DNA of 11,181 nt from the NCBI GenBank assembly GCA_000431315.1, contig HF989730.1:2760-13940 (forward strand). Reading direction: 5' to 3'. A model generated the notes under the pieces. It made no database searches and was not told the DNA's origin. It saw only the letters and a program-made list of their open reading frames with translations. Position 1 is the first letter of the stretch. Each line of letters opens with the position of its first letter. The DNA is from Brachyspira sp. CAG:484 (GTDB taxonomy: Bacteria > Cyanobacteriota > Vampirovibrionia > Gastranaerophilales > Gastranaerophilaceae). The position numbers and the translations under genes are program-made. This document shows, piece after piece, positions 1 to 7,963 of the stretch.

Positions 1-2967
1 TTCGGAAGAGCCAACCCAGTCATCAGGGATAAACGCTGTTACGTTAATATCTACAATTGTTGAAACTTCCTGTTCAACATGTTCGCCTTGAATTTCATGA
101 ACAGTTTCTTCAAGAAGCTGGCAGTAAGTATCAAATCCTACATTAATCATATGACCATGCTGTTTGGTGCCGAGAATATTTCCGACACCGCGGATTTCAA
201 CATCTCTGAGTGCAATCTGGTAGCCGCTTCCCAGAGTTGTAAATTCTTTTATTGCTTTTAATCTTTGAACTGCATCTTTTGTCATTTCTTTCTGGCGTTT
301 ATAGAAGCAGTAGCAGTACGCCTGTCTTTGAGAGCGGCCTACACGTCCTCTTAATTGATAAAGCTGGGCCAGCCCGAAGCGGTCTGCATCATGGATTATC
401 ATAGTATTTGCGTTCGGGATGTCTATACCGTTTTCTATGATTGTTGTTGCGAGAAGTACATCATATTCATGGTTTGCAAAGTCTACAATAACCTGTTCAA
501 GAGCTTTTTCATCCATCTGTCCATGACCTACGGCAATTCTGGCATTTGGAATTAACTGCTGGAGCTGCATTTTAAACTCTTCAATTGTTTCAACGCGGTT
601 ATATAGATAGAAAACCTGTCCTTCCCTGTCAAGTTCGTGAACAATGGCATTTTTAACCATATTTTCATTCCATACGCCGACAAAGGTTTTAATTGGCAGT
701 CTGTTTTTAGGCGGAGTATTTATGACGGACATATCTTTTATTCCTGAAAGCGACATATAAAGTGTTCTTGGAATAGGTGTTGCAGACATTGTTATAATAT
801 CAATATTTTCACGCAGAGTTTTTAGTTTTTCCTTATGCCTTACTCCAAACCGGTGTTCTTCATCTATTACAAGAAGCCCTAAGTCTTTAAAAACAATTCC
901 TTCCTGTAAAAGTCTGTGTGTGCCCACAACAACGTCACAGGCACCTGTTGCAAGATTTTTAACAGTTTCTTTCTGCTCTTTATGAGAGCGAAAACGCGAC
1001 ATAAGCTCAACCTGAACTCCGAAAGGCTTAAACCTTTCCGACATTGTCTGGAAGTGCTGGAGAGCAAGGATTGTTGTAGGAACAACAACAGCTACCTGTT
1101 TGCCTGATGTTACTGCTTTGAAAATCGCGCGCATTGCAACTTCTGTCTTTCCAAAGCCGACATCACCGCATATAAGTCTGTCCATCGGATTTTCACTTTC
1201 CATATCGGCTTTTACATCAATAATTGCTTTCATCTGGTCAGGTGTTTCAGTGTATTCAAATGCCTCTTCCATTTCGACCTGCCAGGTTGTGTCCGGCAGG
1301 AACTGGATGCCTTTTTGCATTTTTCGTCTTGCATATAATCTCAATAAATCATATGCTACCTGTTCTACTTCTTTTTTTACGCGGGCTTTTGTGTTTTCCC
1401 AATCTTTTCCGCCCATTCTTGAAAGCTTTGGTTTAATGGAGCCTGAACCGCGATAGCGGCATAAAAGGTTAATCTGTTCTGCCGGAATATGGAGTTTATC
1501 TTTACTTGCGTATTCAATAGTCAGATAATCTTTCAGTTGCCCGTCGATTTCCTGCTGGGTTAAACCTCTGTAAATACCAACTCCATGGATACTATGGACT
1601 ACGTATTCACCTTCTTTTATATCATTTATGCTTTCAATAAATTCCGGTTTCTCTTTGTAATATGAACGTTTTGTTGAGGTAACTTCTTTTGAGCGTTTGT
1701 TAAAAAGTTCGCGGTCTGTGAGGATTATTGTTTCAAAATCCTCTAAGATACCGCCGTGTGAGGCTATGCTTTCAGAGTATTCAATATCTGTAAAGACTTC
1801 GCGTTCCGAGAGAATTTCTCTGACACGTTCAGGGTAATCTGTTGCAATGATTATCCTGTAACGCTGGTTATCTGTTATAAATTTTGCTATCTCATCCAGA
1901 TTTGCTGCAAAGTTTTTGACCGGCTGTGTATTGAATTCCACAAGCTCATCTGTTTCTCCGTCAAGAAAGTTGTTCAGTCCGATTTTTACAAAGCAAGCAA
2001 TTTTATTTATAAAATCCTCATAGGGGATGTGGTTACGGTCTTTCAGTTCGTAGTTCAAGCCCAGTTTGAGGTTTTCCTGAAGCTGCTTTTCGTAGTTTTC
2101 ATCCAGAAATTCATATTTTGCATAAATTTCAGGCGTTTCATCGGTGATAATTATATAATCCTTAAAATAGTCAAGAACGCTTACCAGATTTTGATTAAAA
2201 TAACTCTGGTAAACTTCTATACCTTCAAAATATCCTTCCTCCTGAATTTGTTCGGAAAGTTCCGGGGTAAGATTAAAATTCTTTTTGTTTTCTTCAGTAA
2301 GTATAAATTTATAAACAGGCAAAATATCTGTTTCTGTAATTTTTTCAATTGATTTTTGTGTTTCATTATTGAAGTATCTTAAATCAACGACTTCATCTCC
2401 CCATAATTCAATTCTGACAGGTGCTTTGTCAAGAGAAAATATATCTATAATATCGCCTCTAACGCTGAATTCGGCTATGTCAGAAACCATTGTTGCCCGT
2501 TTATAGCCAAGATTTACAAGCTTTTGAGTAAACTCTTTTACATTAATTTCATCTCCGACTTTAATTTTTACAGAATTTTTTCTGATAAAGTTTTCATCAG
2601 GGAATTTTTCCAGAAGTGTTTTAACCGGAGTGATTACAATATCGGGCTTTTCCATTAGAATTTTTAGCTGTTCTGCGTAGTCGTAAACGTTAGATGATAC
2701 GCTTTCATACATTGAAATATTTTGCAGCGGCAGAAGGCTTGCATCAACGCCGTATGCTTTTTTTAAATCATTTTGATACTTAAGTGCATTTTGTTCAGTG
2801 GAGGTTATAACAAGAACTTTTTTCTTTGAAATTTCGTGTGTTTTTTGGATTAACAAAAGGCGCAGCAAGGTAACCAGCCCGGTAACGGCAAAAGACATCT
2901 TTGCCAGAACATCGTGCTTAAAACTCTGATAACTCTCGTTTGTACTCAGGCAATCAATTTTAAACAT
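1..2967 (-). CDS. mfd: Transcription-repair coupling factor Mfd (3' end beyond window)
   Basis: Mfd is a DNA translocase that releases stalled RNA polymerase from damaged template and recruits UvrA. I translated the minus strand by hand: it is open from the ATG at 2967 to base 1, giving 989 residues. The UvrB-homology modules fill the N-terminal part. A CarD-like RNA polymerase interaction domain starts near residue 450 (EGEYVVHSIHGVGIYRG). The translocase follows, with Walker A CGDVGFGKTE (about 602-609), DEEHRFG (about 702), TMSATPIPRTLYMS, then TTIIENGIDIPNANT and QLYQLRGRVGRS (about 874). Family members are about 1100-1150 residues, so the C-terminal domain that masks UvrA binding is mostly outside the window. 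The start matches the family N-terminus (MFKIDCLSTNES), but no clear Shine-Dalgarno precedes it. No damage is seen in the visible part. Confidence 0.96.
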   Translation of the reverse strand, partial: MFKIDCLSTNESYQSFKHDVLAKMSFAVTGLVTLLRLLLIQKTHEISKKKVLVITSTEQNALKYQNDLKKAYGVDASLLPLQNISMYESVSSNVYDYAEQLKILMEKPDIVITPVKTLLEKFPDENFIRKNSVKIKVGDEINVKEFTQKLVNLGYKRATMVSDIAEFSVRGDIIDIFSLDKAPVRIELWGDEVVDLRYFNNETQKSIEKITETDILPVYKFILTEENKKNFNLTPELSEQIQEEGYFEGIEVYQSYFNQNLVSVLDYFKDYIIITDETPEIYAKYEFLDENYEKQLQENLKLGLNYELKDRNHIPYEDFINKIACFVKIGLNNFLDGETDELVEFNTQPVKNFAANLDEIAKFITDNQRYRIIIATDYPERVREILSEREVFTDIEYSESIASHGGILEDFETIILTDRELFNKRSKEVTSTKRSYYKEKPEFIESINDIKEGEYVVHSIHGVGIYRGLTQQEIDGQLKDYLTIEYASKDKLHIPAEQINLLCRYRGSGSIKPKLSRMGGKDWENTKARVKKEVEQVAYDLLRLYARRKMQKGIQFLPDTTWQVEMEEAFEYTETPDQMKAIIDVKADMESENPMDRLICGDVGFGKTEVAMRAIFKAVTSGKQVAVVVPTTILALQHFQTMSERFKPFGVQVELMSRFRSHKEQKETVKNLATGACDVVVGTHRLLQEGIVFKDLGLLVIDEEHRFGVRHKEKLKTLRENIDIITMSATPIPRTLYMSLSGIKDMSVINTPPKNRLPIKTFVGVWNENMVKNAIVHELDREGQVFYLYNRVETIEEFKMQLQQLIPNARIAVGHGQMDEKALEQVIVDFANHEYDVLLATTIIENGIDIPNANTMIIHDADRFGLAQLYQLRGRVGRSQRQAYCYCFYKRQKEMTKDAVQRLKAIKEFTTLGSGYQIALRDVEIRGVGNILGTKQHGHMINVGFDTYCQLLEETVHEIQGEHVEQEVSTIVDINVTAFIPDDWVGSSE

Positions 2968-2978
2968 AACTGTATTTT

Positions 2979-3006
2979 ATCATAAAATGAAGAATTGTTA
3001 AGTAAA
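2979..3006 (-). promoter_or_regulatory. Candidate mfd promoter, nearly leaderless
   Basis: On the minus strand, TTTACT (3001-3006) and TATGAT (2979-2984) are separated by 16 nt. They match the sigma-70 consensus at 4/6 and 5/6 positions. The -10 box ends only 11 nt before the mfd ATG, so transcription would begin about 5 nt upstream of the start codon. That agrees with the lack of a visible Shine-Dalgarno. AT-rich sequence gives such matches by chance, so this is tentative. Confidence 0.35.
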
Positions 3007-3070
3007 TGAGTAATTGTAACAAAATATGAAGAGGGGTTTGGAACAGCCTGAAATTCAATTATACTCTGAG

Positions 3071-3090
3071 ATAGGATAGGATAGGATAGG
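3071..3090. repeat. Pentanucleotide tandem repeat (ATAGG)x4
   Basis: Four perfect head-to-tail copies of ATAGG lie in the intergenic space between mfd (minus) and the small gene at 3234 (plus). They run into the degenerate copies ATGGG and GCGGG (3091-3100). The G-rich strand stands out against AT-rich surroundings. A 5-bp unit can slip during replication. Here it would change spacing upstream of both genes rather than a reading frame. Confidence 0.85.
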
Positions 3091-3233
3091 ATGGGGCGGG
3101 GCAGTGTAAAGTCTTTTTCAAGCCTGCCGATATATACTTTGTAAGCAATTTACATAGATAGCAATCATGTTCAGCAAAGCTCCTTTATATATACATAACA
3201 CGAGATAGAGTATTAATTTATAGAGGAGGATCT

Positions 3234-3527
3234 ATGACGCGAATTGACGGAACGAATGTCCAGGGAGGATTATCTTCTCCTGAGAAAAAAGATTGTAAAA
3301 AGAATGCAGGAGAAAAATCTTGTGATACAATTTTCCATCCCACTGATACAGTAGTAGTAAAGAAGTTAGAACCACTAAAAACTGATACAATTATAATTAC
3401 ACCTATTCGTACTGATACAATTTTTATTAATAATAATGAACAGAATGCAGATAAAAATAAAAATCAAAAATTTAATATTGTTGACAATTTGCTAAAATTT
3501 TTTAAACCTGACAATTTAGATAATTAA
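3234..3527 (+). CDS. Small orphan protein with repeated xDT[IV] motifs
   Basis: A 97-residue protein of unknown function. The start is well supported: AGAGGAGGA lies directly upstream of the ATG. The chain is polar and lysine-rich, with no signal peptide and no membrane segment. Its middle carries four (C/T)DT motifs at residues 30, 37, 50 and 60, each followed by a run of beta-branched residues (DTIFH, DTVVV, DTIII, DTIFI). This suggests short alternating beta strands. At DNA level the repeats share a GATACAA/GATACAG core, so they probably arose by duplication. Two cysteines (21, 30) lie in the N-terminal third. The C-terminus (NIVDNLLKFFKPDNLDN) looks like a short amphipathic helix. It is a single gene closed by the terminator at 3555. 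I do not recognise the family. Confidence 0.7.
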   Translation: MTRIDGTNVQGGLSSPEKKDCKKNAGEKSCDTIFHPTDTVVVKKLEPLKTDTIIITPIRTDTIFINNNEQNADKNKNQKFNIVDNLLKFFKPDNLDN

Positions 3528-3554
3528 GTACTAAAATACTGAAAATAATAATTA

Positions 3555-3584
3555 AAAAACTCCCGATTATATTCGGGAGTTTTT
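3555..3584. terminator. Bidirectional rho-independent terminator
   Basis: A 12-bp perfect stem has a GC-rich core (ACTCCCGA / TCGGGAGT) and a 6-nt loop, TTATAT. It is flanked by A and T tracts so that both strands give a hairpin followed by a U run. It ends the plus-strand gene at 3527 and the convergent murA operon, whose last stop codon (3583-3585) touches the hairpin. Confidence 0.92.
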
Positions 3585-3921
3585 AGTTATTTCCGTTCGG
3601 GCTTTCGTATTCAATACCCAGTTCTTTTAGTGTTCTTATAAAATTTTGTGCGCAGATTTTTTGAGCTTCCGGAGGAACAATTCTCAAAATTTCAACTGTT
3701 CTGGAAATTACCGGATCCTTATCATACCAGCGGTTGTTGGCATTCACAGGCTTTACCATTGCATAGAATTTATCGACTGTTTCTTTGGAAACCTTTTCTT
3801 CAATTTTTTTAAGGAAAATTTCAGCCTGAGCGTGCAGTTCAGTCTGATAATTTTTTAATAATTCGATAACTTCTAATAATAGCGGATCGTGATCATACCA
3901 GCGCTTATAAGTAGGACTCAT
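3583..3921 (-). CDS. Small protein with duplicated RWYDxDP repeat, coupled to murA
   Basis: A 112-residue soluble protein of unknown function. It consists of two copies of a repeat of about 40 residues. Each copy opens with RWYD(H/K)DP (residues 7-13 and 64-70), continues with a helix (EVIELLKN / RTVEILRI), and ends with an acidic/basic helix (AEIFLKKIEEK / AQNFIRTLKEL). A linker joins them. There is no signal peptide or membrane span. The start is preceded by GGAGGG eight bases upstream, and the gene overlaps the end of murA by 17 nt, so translation is probably coupled. The context suggests a function linked to peptidoglycan precursor synthesis or its control, but that is inference only. Confidence 0.8.
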   Translation of the reverse strand: MSPTYKRWYDHDPLLLEVIELLKNYQTELHAQAEIFLKKIEEKVSKETVDKFYAMVKPVNANNRWYDKDPVISRTVEILRIVPPEAQKICAQNFIRTLKELGIEYESPNGNN

Positions 3922-5230
3922 TGTGTATTCCCTCCGTCAGGCTGATTGTTGAAGAAGATGTATCTTCTCTTCTTTCAATCTTACCTCCTAACAATCTTAG
4001 CTTAGTTTCGAAATTTTCGTATCCTCTATCTATATGATGTAGGTTTTCAATGACAGAATTTCCTTCAGCCATTAATGCTGCAACTACCAGAGATGCCCCT
4101 GCCCTCAAATCGCTTGCGGCAAGTGTTGCGCCTGTAAGTTTTTTAACACCTTTTATAATTGCATGGTTTCTGTCCTGATGAATGTCTGCACCCATTCTGC
4201 GGAGTTCAGGCACCTGCATAAATCTGTTTTCGTAAAGACTTTCAGTAATTATACCCACACCGTTTGCTGTTGACAATAAAGTCATAGCCATTGACTGCAA
4301 GTCTGTTGGAAAACCCGGATAAGGCTGGGTTACAAAGTTGATTGAATTTAATCTGTTTTTACAGCTTACTTCAAGTGAATTTGGTTCAATCAGTTTGATA
4401 TTTGCGCCCATTTTCAACAATTTATCTGTAAAGAAAGTCAAATGAGCAGGGCATACCCCTTTAATTATTGCCTTACCGCGTGTTGCGATAATCGCAGTCA
4501 TAAATGTTCCAGCTTCAATTCTGTCAGGAATTGTTGTGTATTCAATAGGGTGTAAGTCTTCCTGCTTAACTCCGTTAATTACAATTTCCGAAGTTCCGGC
4601 TCCGTTAACATCAGCGCCTAGTGAATTTAAGAAATTAGCTAAATCTACAATTTCAGGTTCTTGTGCTGCATTTTGAATCCTTGTTGAGCCATCTGCAAGA
4701 ATTGCTGCCAGCATTAAATTCTCGGTTGCACCTACTGATGGTATGTCCAGATAAATATCAGCACCTGTTAATTTTGGCACTTTTGCATGAACATAACCAT
4801 TTTCAATTTTAATTTTTGCACCGAGCGCTTCCAAACCTCTGATATGGAAATCAACTCTTCTTTCTCCTATAGCACAACCGCCGGGAAGTGCTACAATTGC
4901 TTCTTTGCACCTTGAAACAAGTGCACCCAGCACAATGAAAGAGGCTCTCATTTTGCTTACAAGCTCATATTTGGCAGTAATGCTTGTAAGTGTTGTTGCA
5001 TCAATTGTGACTGATTTTTCAACTTTATTATAAGATGTTTTTGCGCCTAGCTGCTCTATAACACTCAGCATTATTTCAACATCTGTTAAATCCGGTACGT
5101 TATATATTTTAGTTTCGCCTTTTGCCAAAAGCGCTGCGGCCATAAGTTTTAGAACAGAGTTCTTGGCTCCGCCGACAGAAACTTCGCCTCTCAGGGGTGT
5201 TCCGCCTTTTATAAAATATTTCTGTGTCAA
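3905..5230 (-). CDS. murA: UDP-N-acetylglucosamine 1-carboxyvinyltransferase MurA
   Basis: MurA transfers enolpyruvate from PEP to UDP-GlcNAc, the first committed step of peptidoglycan synthesis, in the cytoplasm. The 441-residue chain has the substrate-binding lysine-asparagine pair in GGAKNSVLKLM (K23, N24). The flexible loop LPGGCAIGERRVDFH carries the fosfomycin-target cysteine at 119 (C115 in E. coli), so this enzyme should be fosfomycin-sensitive at that residue. PGFPTDLQSM and the late arginine in DLRAGASLVVAALMAEG (R376) are also present. The start codon is TTG: GGAG (complement of 5238-5241) lies 7 nt upstream and the protein begins in the normal place (TQKYFIKGGTPLRGEVSVGGAKNS). About 20 residues follow the usual end (GGKIER), and they overlap the next gene. 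Confidence 0.96.
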   Translation of the reverse strand: MTQKYFIKGGTPLRGEVSVGGAKNSVLKLMAAALLAKGETKIYNVPDLTDVEIMLSVIEQLGAKTSYNKVEKSVTIDATTLTSITAKYELVSKMRASFIVLGALVSRCKEAIVALPGGCAIGERRVDFHIRGLEALGAKIKIENGYVHAKVPKLTGADIYLDIPSVGATENLMLAAILADGSTRIQNAAQEPEIVDLANFLNSLGADVNGAGTSEIVINGVKQEDLHPIEYTTIPDRIEAGTFMTAIIATRGKAIIKGVCPAHLTFFTDKLLKMGANIKLIEPNSLEVSCKNRLNSINFVTQPYPGFPTDLQSMAMTLLSTANGVGIITESLYENRFMQVPELRRMGADIHQDRNHAIIKGVKKLTGATLAASDLRAGASLVVAALMAEGNSVIENLHHIDRGYENFETKLRLLGGKIERREDTSSSTISLTEGIHNESYL

Positions 5231-5277
5231 TTTTTTGCTCCGAAAAAATATTATTAATTATCTCGCTTACTTATATG

Positions 5278-5306
5278 ATAATACAATCAGATTTGTTTGA
5301 TGTAAA
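5278..5306 (-). promoter_or_regulatory. Sigma-70-type promoter for murA
   Basis: On the minus strand, TTTACA (5301-5306) and TATTAT (5278-5283) are separated by exactly 17 nt, each matching consensus at 5/6 positions. Transcription would start near 5271, giving a leader of about 40 nt that contains the GGAG ribosome site of murA. Confidence 0.65.
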
Positions 5307-5369
5307 TAAGTTAAATAATGTAAAGAAAATTACCTCTGTACTGTTCAAAAATTTCATGTCCTGCTTTTG

Positions 5370-5375
5370 TATAAT
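5370..5375 (+). promoter_or_regulatory. -10 box for the 5408 gene
   Basis: A perfect TATAAT lies 32 nt before the ATG at 5408. No good -35 hexamer is found at 16-18 nt. The nearest candidate, TTCAAA (5344-5349), leaves a 20-nt spacer. An AAGGA at 5391-5395 may serve as ribosome site, although 12 nt from the start is long. Confidence 0.5.
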
Positions 5376-5407
5376 TTAAAAGTATTTAATAAGGATTATA
5401 TAAAAGA

Positions 5408-6109
5408 ATGCTTGCCCCGGTAAATTTTACAGGAATAAAGAATATAGGCTATACTAAGGTTTACTCAACTGATAACCGAAATCTGCAGCACCGCAGATAT
5501 ATGCTGAATATGGAAATGACCAATGATGCAAACGGCAAAGATCTATCTATATACAGACAGCTTACTGGTCATTATCCGGAGTTAAAGAATGAGGTTAATG
5601 CAAACTTTTTAAATATTGAATTCGATTGCTGTAGTGTTGACAATTTTTTGCTGGTGAATACTAAAATGAATGGAGTTCCAATTCCAAGAGTGAATGAAAA
5701 TTCTATGTTTATTAAATTTATTGATAACATTATCCACCGGGTTGCGAAGTTTAAGGAAAAAGATTTTGAACTTGACGAGAGCCATCCTCTTATGAAAGAA
5801 GCATATCAGGGGCTTATTTATAAAGAGGATATGGATGATTACTTTGACGGAACTTCAGGGAAACTTGACTTTATTTTACAGGAATATATAGATGACAATG
5901 CTGACGGAAAAGCCGAAACACTTACCGATAAATTTAACAGGTACTTTAATTCCGAAATGTTAAAATTAAAAGAAAAAGACCGTAATAAGGTTGTTGATGC
6001 AGCAGAATATATTCTCGAATCTCTGCATAACCCGCAATATGTACATAACGGAGCAGTTTATATGGACGCACTCGCTGCAGGGCTTCACACTATTCCGTAT
6101 GAATCTTAA
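5408..6109 (+). CDS. Orphan 233-aa protein of unknown function
   Basis: I do not recognise a family. The protein opens MLAPVNFTGIKNIGYTKVYS, a style seen in lineage-restricted proteins of gut Vampirovibrionia (recollection, not a search). It has no signal peptide and no membrane segment. The remainder is charged and mostly helical. An aromatic/acidic central part (EDMDDYFDGTSGKLDFIL, about residues 139-156) is followed by a lysine/glutamate-rich helix (NSEMLKLKEKDRNKVVDAAEYILESL). Two adjacent cysteines occur in EFDCCSVDNF near residue 73. It is a single gene with its own -10 box, divergent from murA and separated from the grpE operon by a promoter-bearing gap. Alternatives include a structural or secreted protein, and the sequence does not decide. 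Confidence 0.75.
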   Translation: MLAPVNFTGIKNIGYTKVYSTDNRNLQHRRYMLNMEMTNDANGKDLSIYRQLTGHYPELKNEVNANFLNIEFDCCSVDNFLLVNTKMNGVPIPRVNENSMFIKFIDNIIHRVAKFKEKDFELDESHPLMKEAYQGLIYKEDMDDYFDGTSGKLDFILQEYIDDNADGKAETLTDKFNRYFNSEMLKLKEKDRNKVVDAAEYILESLHNPQYVHNGAVYMDALAAGLHTIPYES

Positions 6110-6133
6110 TTATTAAAAAATAATAAATTTTCC

Positions 6134-6175
6134 TTGTTTATTCTCTTTGATAACTTATAATAATAAATATATTAT
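6134..6175 (+). promoter_or_regulatory. Overlapping promoter candidates for the grpE-dnaJ operon
   Basis: Two sigma-70-like pairs overlap. One is TTGTTT (6134-6139), a 16-nt spacer and a perfect TATAAT (6156-6161). The other is TTGATA (6147-6152), a 17-nt spacer and TATTAT (6170-6175). The first leaves a normal leader ahead of grpE, while the second leaves only about a dozen bases. I found no CIRCE inverted repeat (TTAGCACTC-N9-GAGTGCTAA), so HrcA control is not visible here. Confidence 0.55.
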
Positions 6176-6194
6176 ATATGTAAGAGGTAGAGAT

Positions 6195-6779
6195 ATGTCA
6201 CATAAACACAGTAATAACCCGTTTAGAAAACATCATGACGAAGAAATCAAAGAAGAAAATATAAATGAAACTCAGGAGCAGGAAGCTCCGGAAGTTGTTG
6301 AAGAAAAAGTTGCCGAAGCTAAAAATGATGAGTATGAAAAATTAAAAGCTGATTATGAAACATTGAATAATCAATATTTAAGATTAGCAGCTGATTTTGA
6401 AAACTTCCGCAAGCGCCAGGAACAGGAACGTGAAAGCCTTTTAAAATACGGCGCAGAAACAACATTGAAAAAAATGCTTGAAGTTCTTGATAACTTTGAA
6501 CGCGGTGAAAAAGCGCTGGAAAATGTAGAAGACTGCCAGCAGGTCAAAGATAGCTTTAATCTCGTTCACAAACAAGTATTAGATACTCTTACAAAGTTAG
6601 GTCTTGAGCAGATTGAAGCTGCTGGTAAAGAATTTGATCCTAATTTCCATGAAGCAGTAATGCAGACCCCTACAGGCGAACACCCTGAGAATACTATCAT
6701 TGCAGAGCTTCAAAAAGGTTATAAGTTAGGGGACAAGGTTCTAAGACCTGCTCTTGTTAATGTAGCTACAGCAGAATAG
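6195..6779 (+). CDS. grpE: Nucleotide exchange factor GrpE
   Basis: GrpE is the cytosolic co-chaperone that releases ADP from DnaK. The ATG at 6195 (MSHKHSNNPF), preceded by AGAGGTAG, gives 194 residues. A TTG at 6147 in the same frame would add 16 residues but lies inside the likely promoter, so I reject it. The acidic, disordered N-terminus (about 1-45) leads into the long dimer coiled coil (46-105) with the typical ADFENFRKRQEQE at 66-78. The C-terminal beta domain carries the family signature: FDPNFHEAV at 147-155, then GYKLGDKVLRPALVNV at 175-190. dnaJ follows after 56 nt. No dnaK is present in the window. Confidence 0.95.
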   Translation: MSHKHSNNPFRKHHDEEIKEENINETQEQEAPEVVEEKVAEAKNDEYEKLKADYETLNNQYLRLAADFENFRKRQEQERESLLKYGAETTLKKMLEVLDNFERGEKALENVEDCQQVKDSFNLVHKQVLDTLTKLGLEQIEAAGKEFDPNFHEAVMQTPTGEHPENTIIAELQKGYKLGDKVLRPALVNVATAE

Positions 6780-6835
6780 AATATTATATAAGAAGGGTTT
6801 ACCTTTAATCAGAATAGGGAAGAATTTATAAGAAA

Positions 6836-7963
6836 ATGACAGATTATTATGAAATATTAGGCGTTGAAAAGAACGCTTCAAAAGATGAGATTAAGTCGGC
6901 TTTCAGAAGAAAAGCCCGTACACTTCACCCCGATGTAAACAAAGCTCCTGATGCGGAGGCTAAATTTAAAGAGTTAGGCAAGGCTTATGAAACCTTGATG
7001 GACGATAACAAACGTGCTACTTATGACCGTTTCGGCGAAGACGGTTTAAAGAATGCCGGCTTTAATACTAACGGTCCGTTTGATGGCGGCTTTGGGGATT
7101 TGAATGACATATTTAATGCGTTTTTCGGAGGCTTTGGCGGTGGTTTTGGATTTGGCGGAAGACCTGATCCAAATGCTCCGCAGCCGGGAGATGATTTACG
7201 GGTTGATGTGGAAGTTACGTTTGAAGAAGCTGTTTTTGGCGTAACTAAGGAAGTTAAGTTTGAACATCTTGAATTATGTTCCGAATGCGGCGGTACAGGT
7301 GCTGAAAAAGGCTCAAAACCGGTTACCTGTCCGACCTGTGGAGGTACCGGTCAGGTCCAGACGGTTGCAAGAACTCCGCTGGGTGCGTTTACACAGATTA
7401 GTCCTTGTCCTGACTGCCATGGAACAGGTCAGAAAATTAGTAATCCTTGTAAGAAATGCAAGGGATACGGCAAAATTGAAGTTGAAAAGAAAATTGAAAT
7501 TAAAATTCCGGCAGGTGTTGACAGCCACTCAAAAATTAGAGTATCAGGCGAAGGCGATGCCGGTTCAAACGGAGGCAGAGCAGGTGATTTGTTTGTTGTA
7601 CTCCATGTAAAACCTTCCGAGTATTTTACCCGCGATGGAATAGATGTTTATACAAAGCTTGAAATTTCACCGGCTCAGGCAGCTCTCGGAGATGAAGTAA
7701 TAATAAAAACTCTTGACGGAGAACAGAAAATCCAAATTCACGCCGGTATCCAGAACGGTAATACAATTAAAATTAAAAATGCCGGTGTTCCTATTATTTC
7801 ACGTCCATCTCAAAGAGGCGACCATGTTATAATAGTTACGGTAAAAATTCCTACAAAGCTTACTGAAGAAGAACGCAGTCTGTATAGAAGATTATATGAG
7901 CTTAAAAATGACAAAAAGCCTCAGGACTCTCTTATGGACAAGGTAAAAGGAGTATTTAAATAA
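6836..7963 (+). CDS. dnaJ: Chaperone protein DnaJ
   Basis: DnaJ (Hsp40) delivers unfolded clients to DnaK and stimulates its ATPase. The 375-residue protein has all class I parts in order. The J domain has HPD at 31-33. A Gly/Phe-rich linker covers about 75-110 (FGGFGGGFGFGG). Four zinc-binding CxxCxGxG repeats lie at 148-155 (CSECGGTG), 165-172 (CPTCGGTG), 191-198 (CPDCHGTG) and 205-212 (CKKCKGYG). The two C-terminal substrate-binding beta domains follow. Length is normal and no residue is missing. The ribosome site is weak (AGGGAAG 13 nt upstream). The stop codon overlaps the next start (TAATG). Confidence 0.97.
   Translation: MTDYYEILGVEKNASKDEIKSAFRRKARTLHPDVNKAPDAEAKFKELGKAYETLMDDNKRATYDRFGEDGLKNAGFNTNGPFDGGFGDLNDIFNAFFGGFGGGFGFGGRPDPNAPQPGDDLRVDVEVTFEEAVFGVTKEVKFEHLELCSECGGTGAEKGSKPVTCPTCGGTGQVQTVARTPLGAFTQISPCPDCHGTGQKISNPCKKCKGYGKIEVEKKIEIKIPAGVDSHSKIRVSGEGDAGSNGGRAGDLFVVLHVKPSEYFTRDGIDVYTKLEISPAQAALGDEVIIKTLDGEQKIQIHAGIQNGNTIKIKNAGVPIISRPSQRGDHVIIVTVKIPTKLTEEERSLYRRLYELKNDKKPQDSLMDKVKGVFK

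Larger units (their letters stand above)
2968..3233. other. Intergenic region between divergent mfd and the small gene at 3234
   Basis: No coding region is supported here. The stretch holds the candidate mfd promoter, the ATAGG repeat, and an AT-rich leader for the plus-strand gene (TATATATACAT near 3187). I could not pair that leader with a convincing -35 box. A strong Shine-Dalgarno, AGAGGAGGA (3222-3230), ends it. Confidence 0.6.

Noticed and set aside
1100..1456. 118-residue open frame on the plus strand
   Set aside because: It lies opposite mfd, which is unmistakable in the reverse frame. Other plus-strand frames between 79 and 2352 are likewise shadows.
3071..3090. CRISPR-like array
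   Set aside because: The unit is only 5 bp with no spacers; it is a simple tandem repeat.
6147..6194. Upstream TTG start for grpE adding 16 residues
   Set aside because: The added codons are promoter-like AT sequence without a ribosome site, while the ATG at 6195 has AGAGGTAG just before it.
6110..6194. CIRCE heat-shock operator before grpE
   Set aside because: Neither TTAGCACTC nor its inverted partner is present, even allowing a few mismatches.
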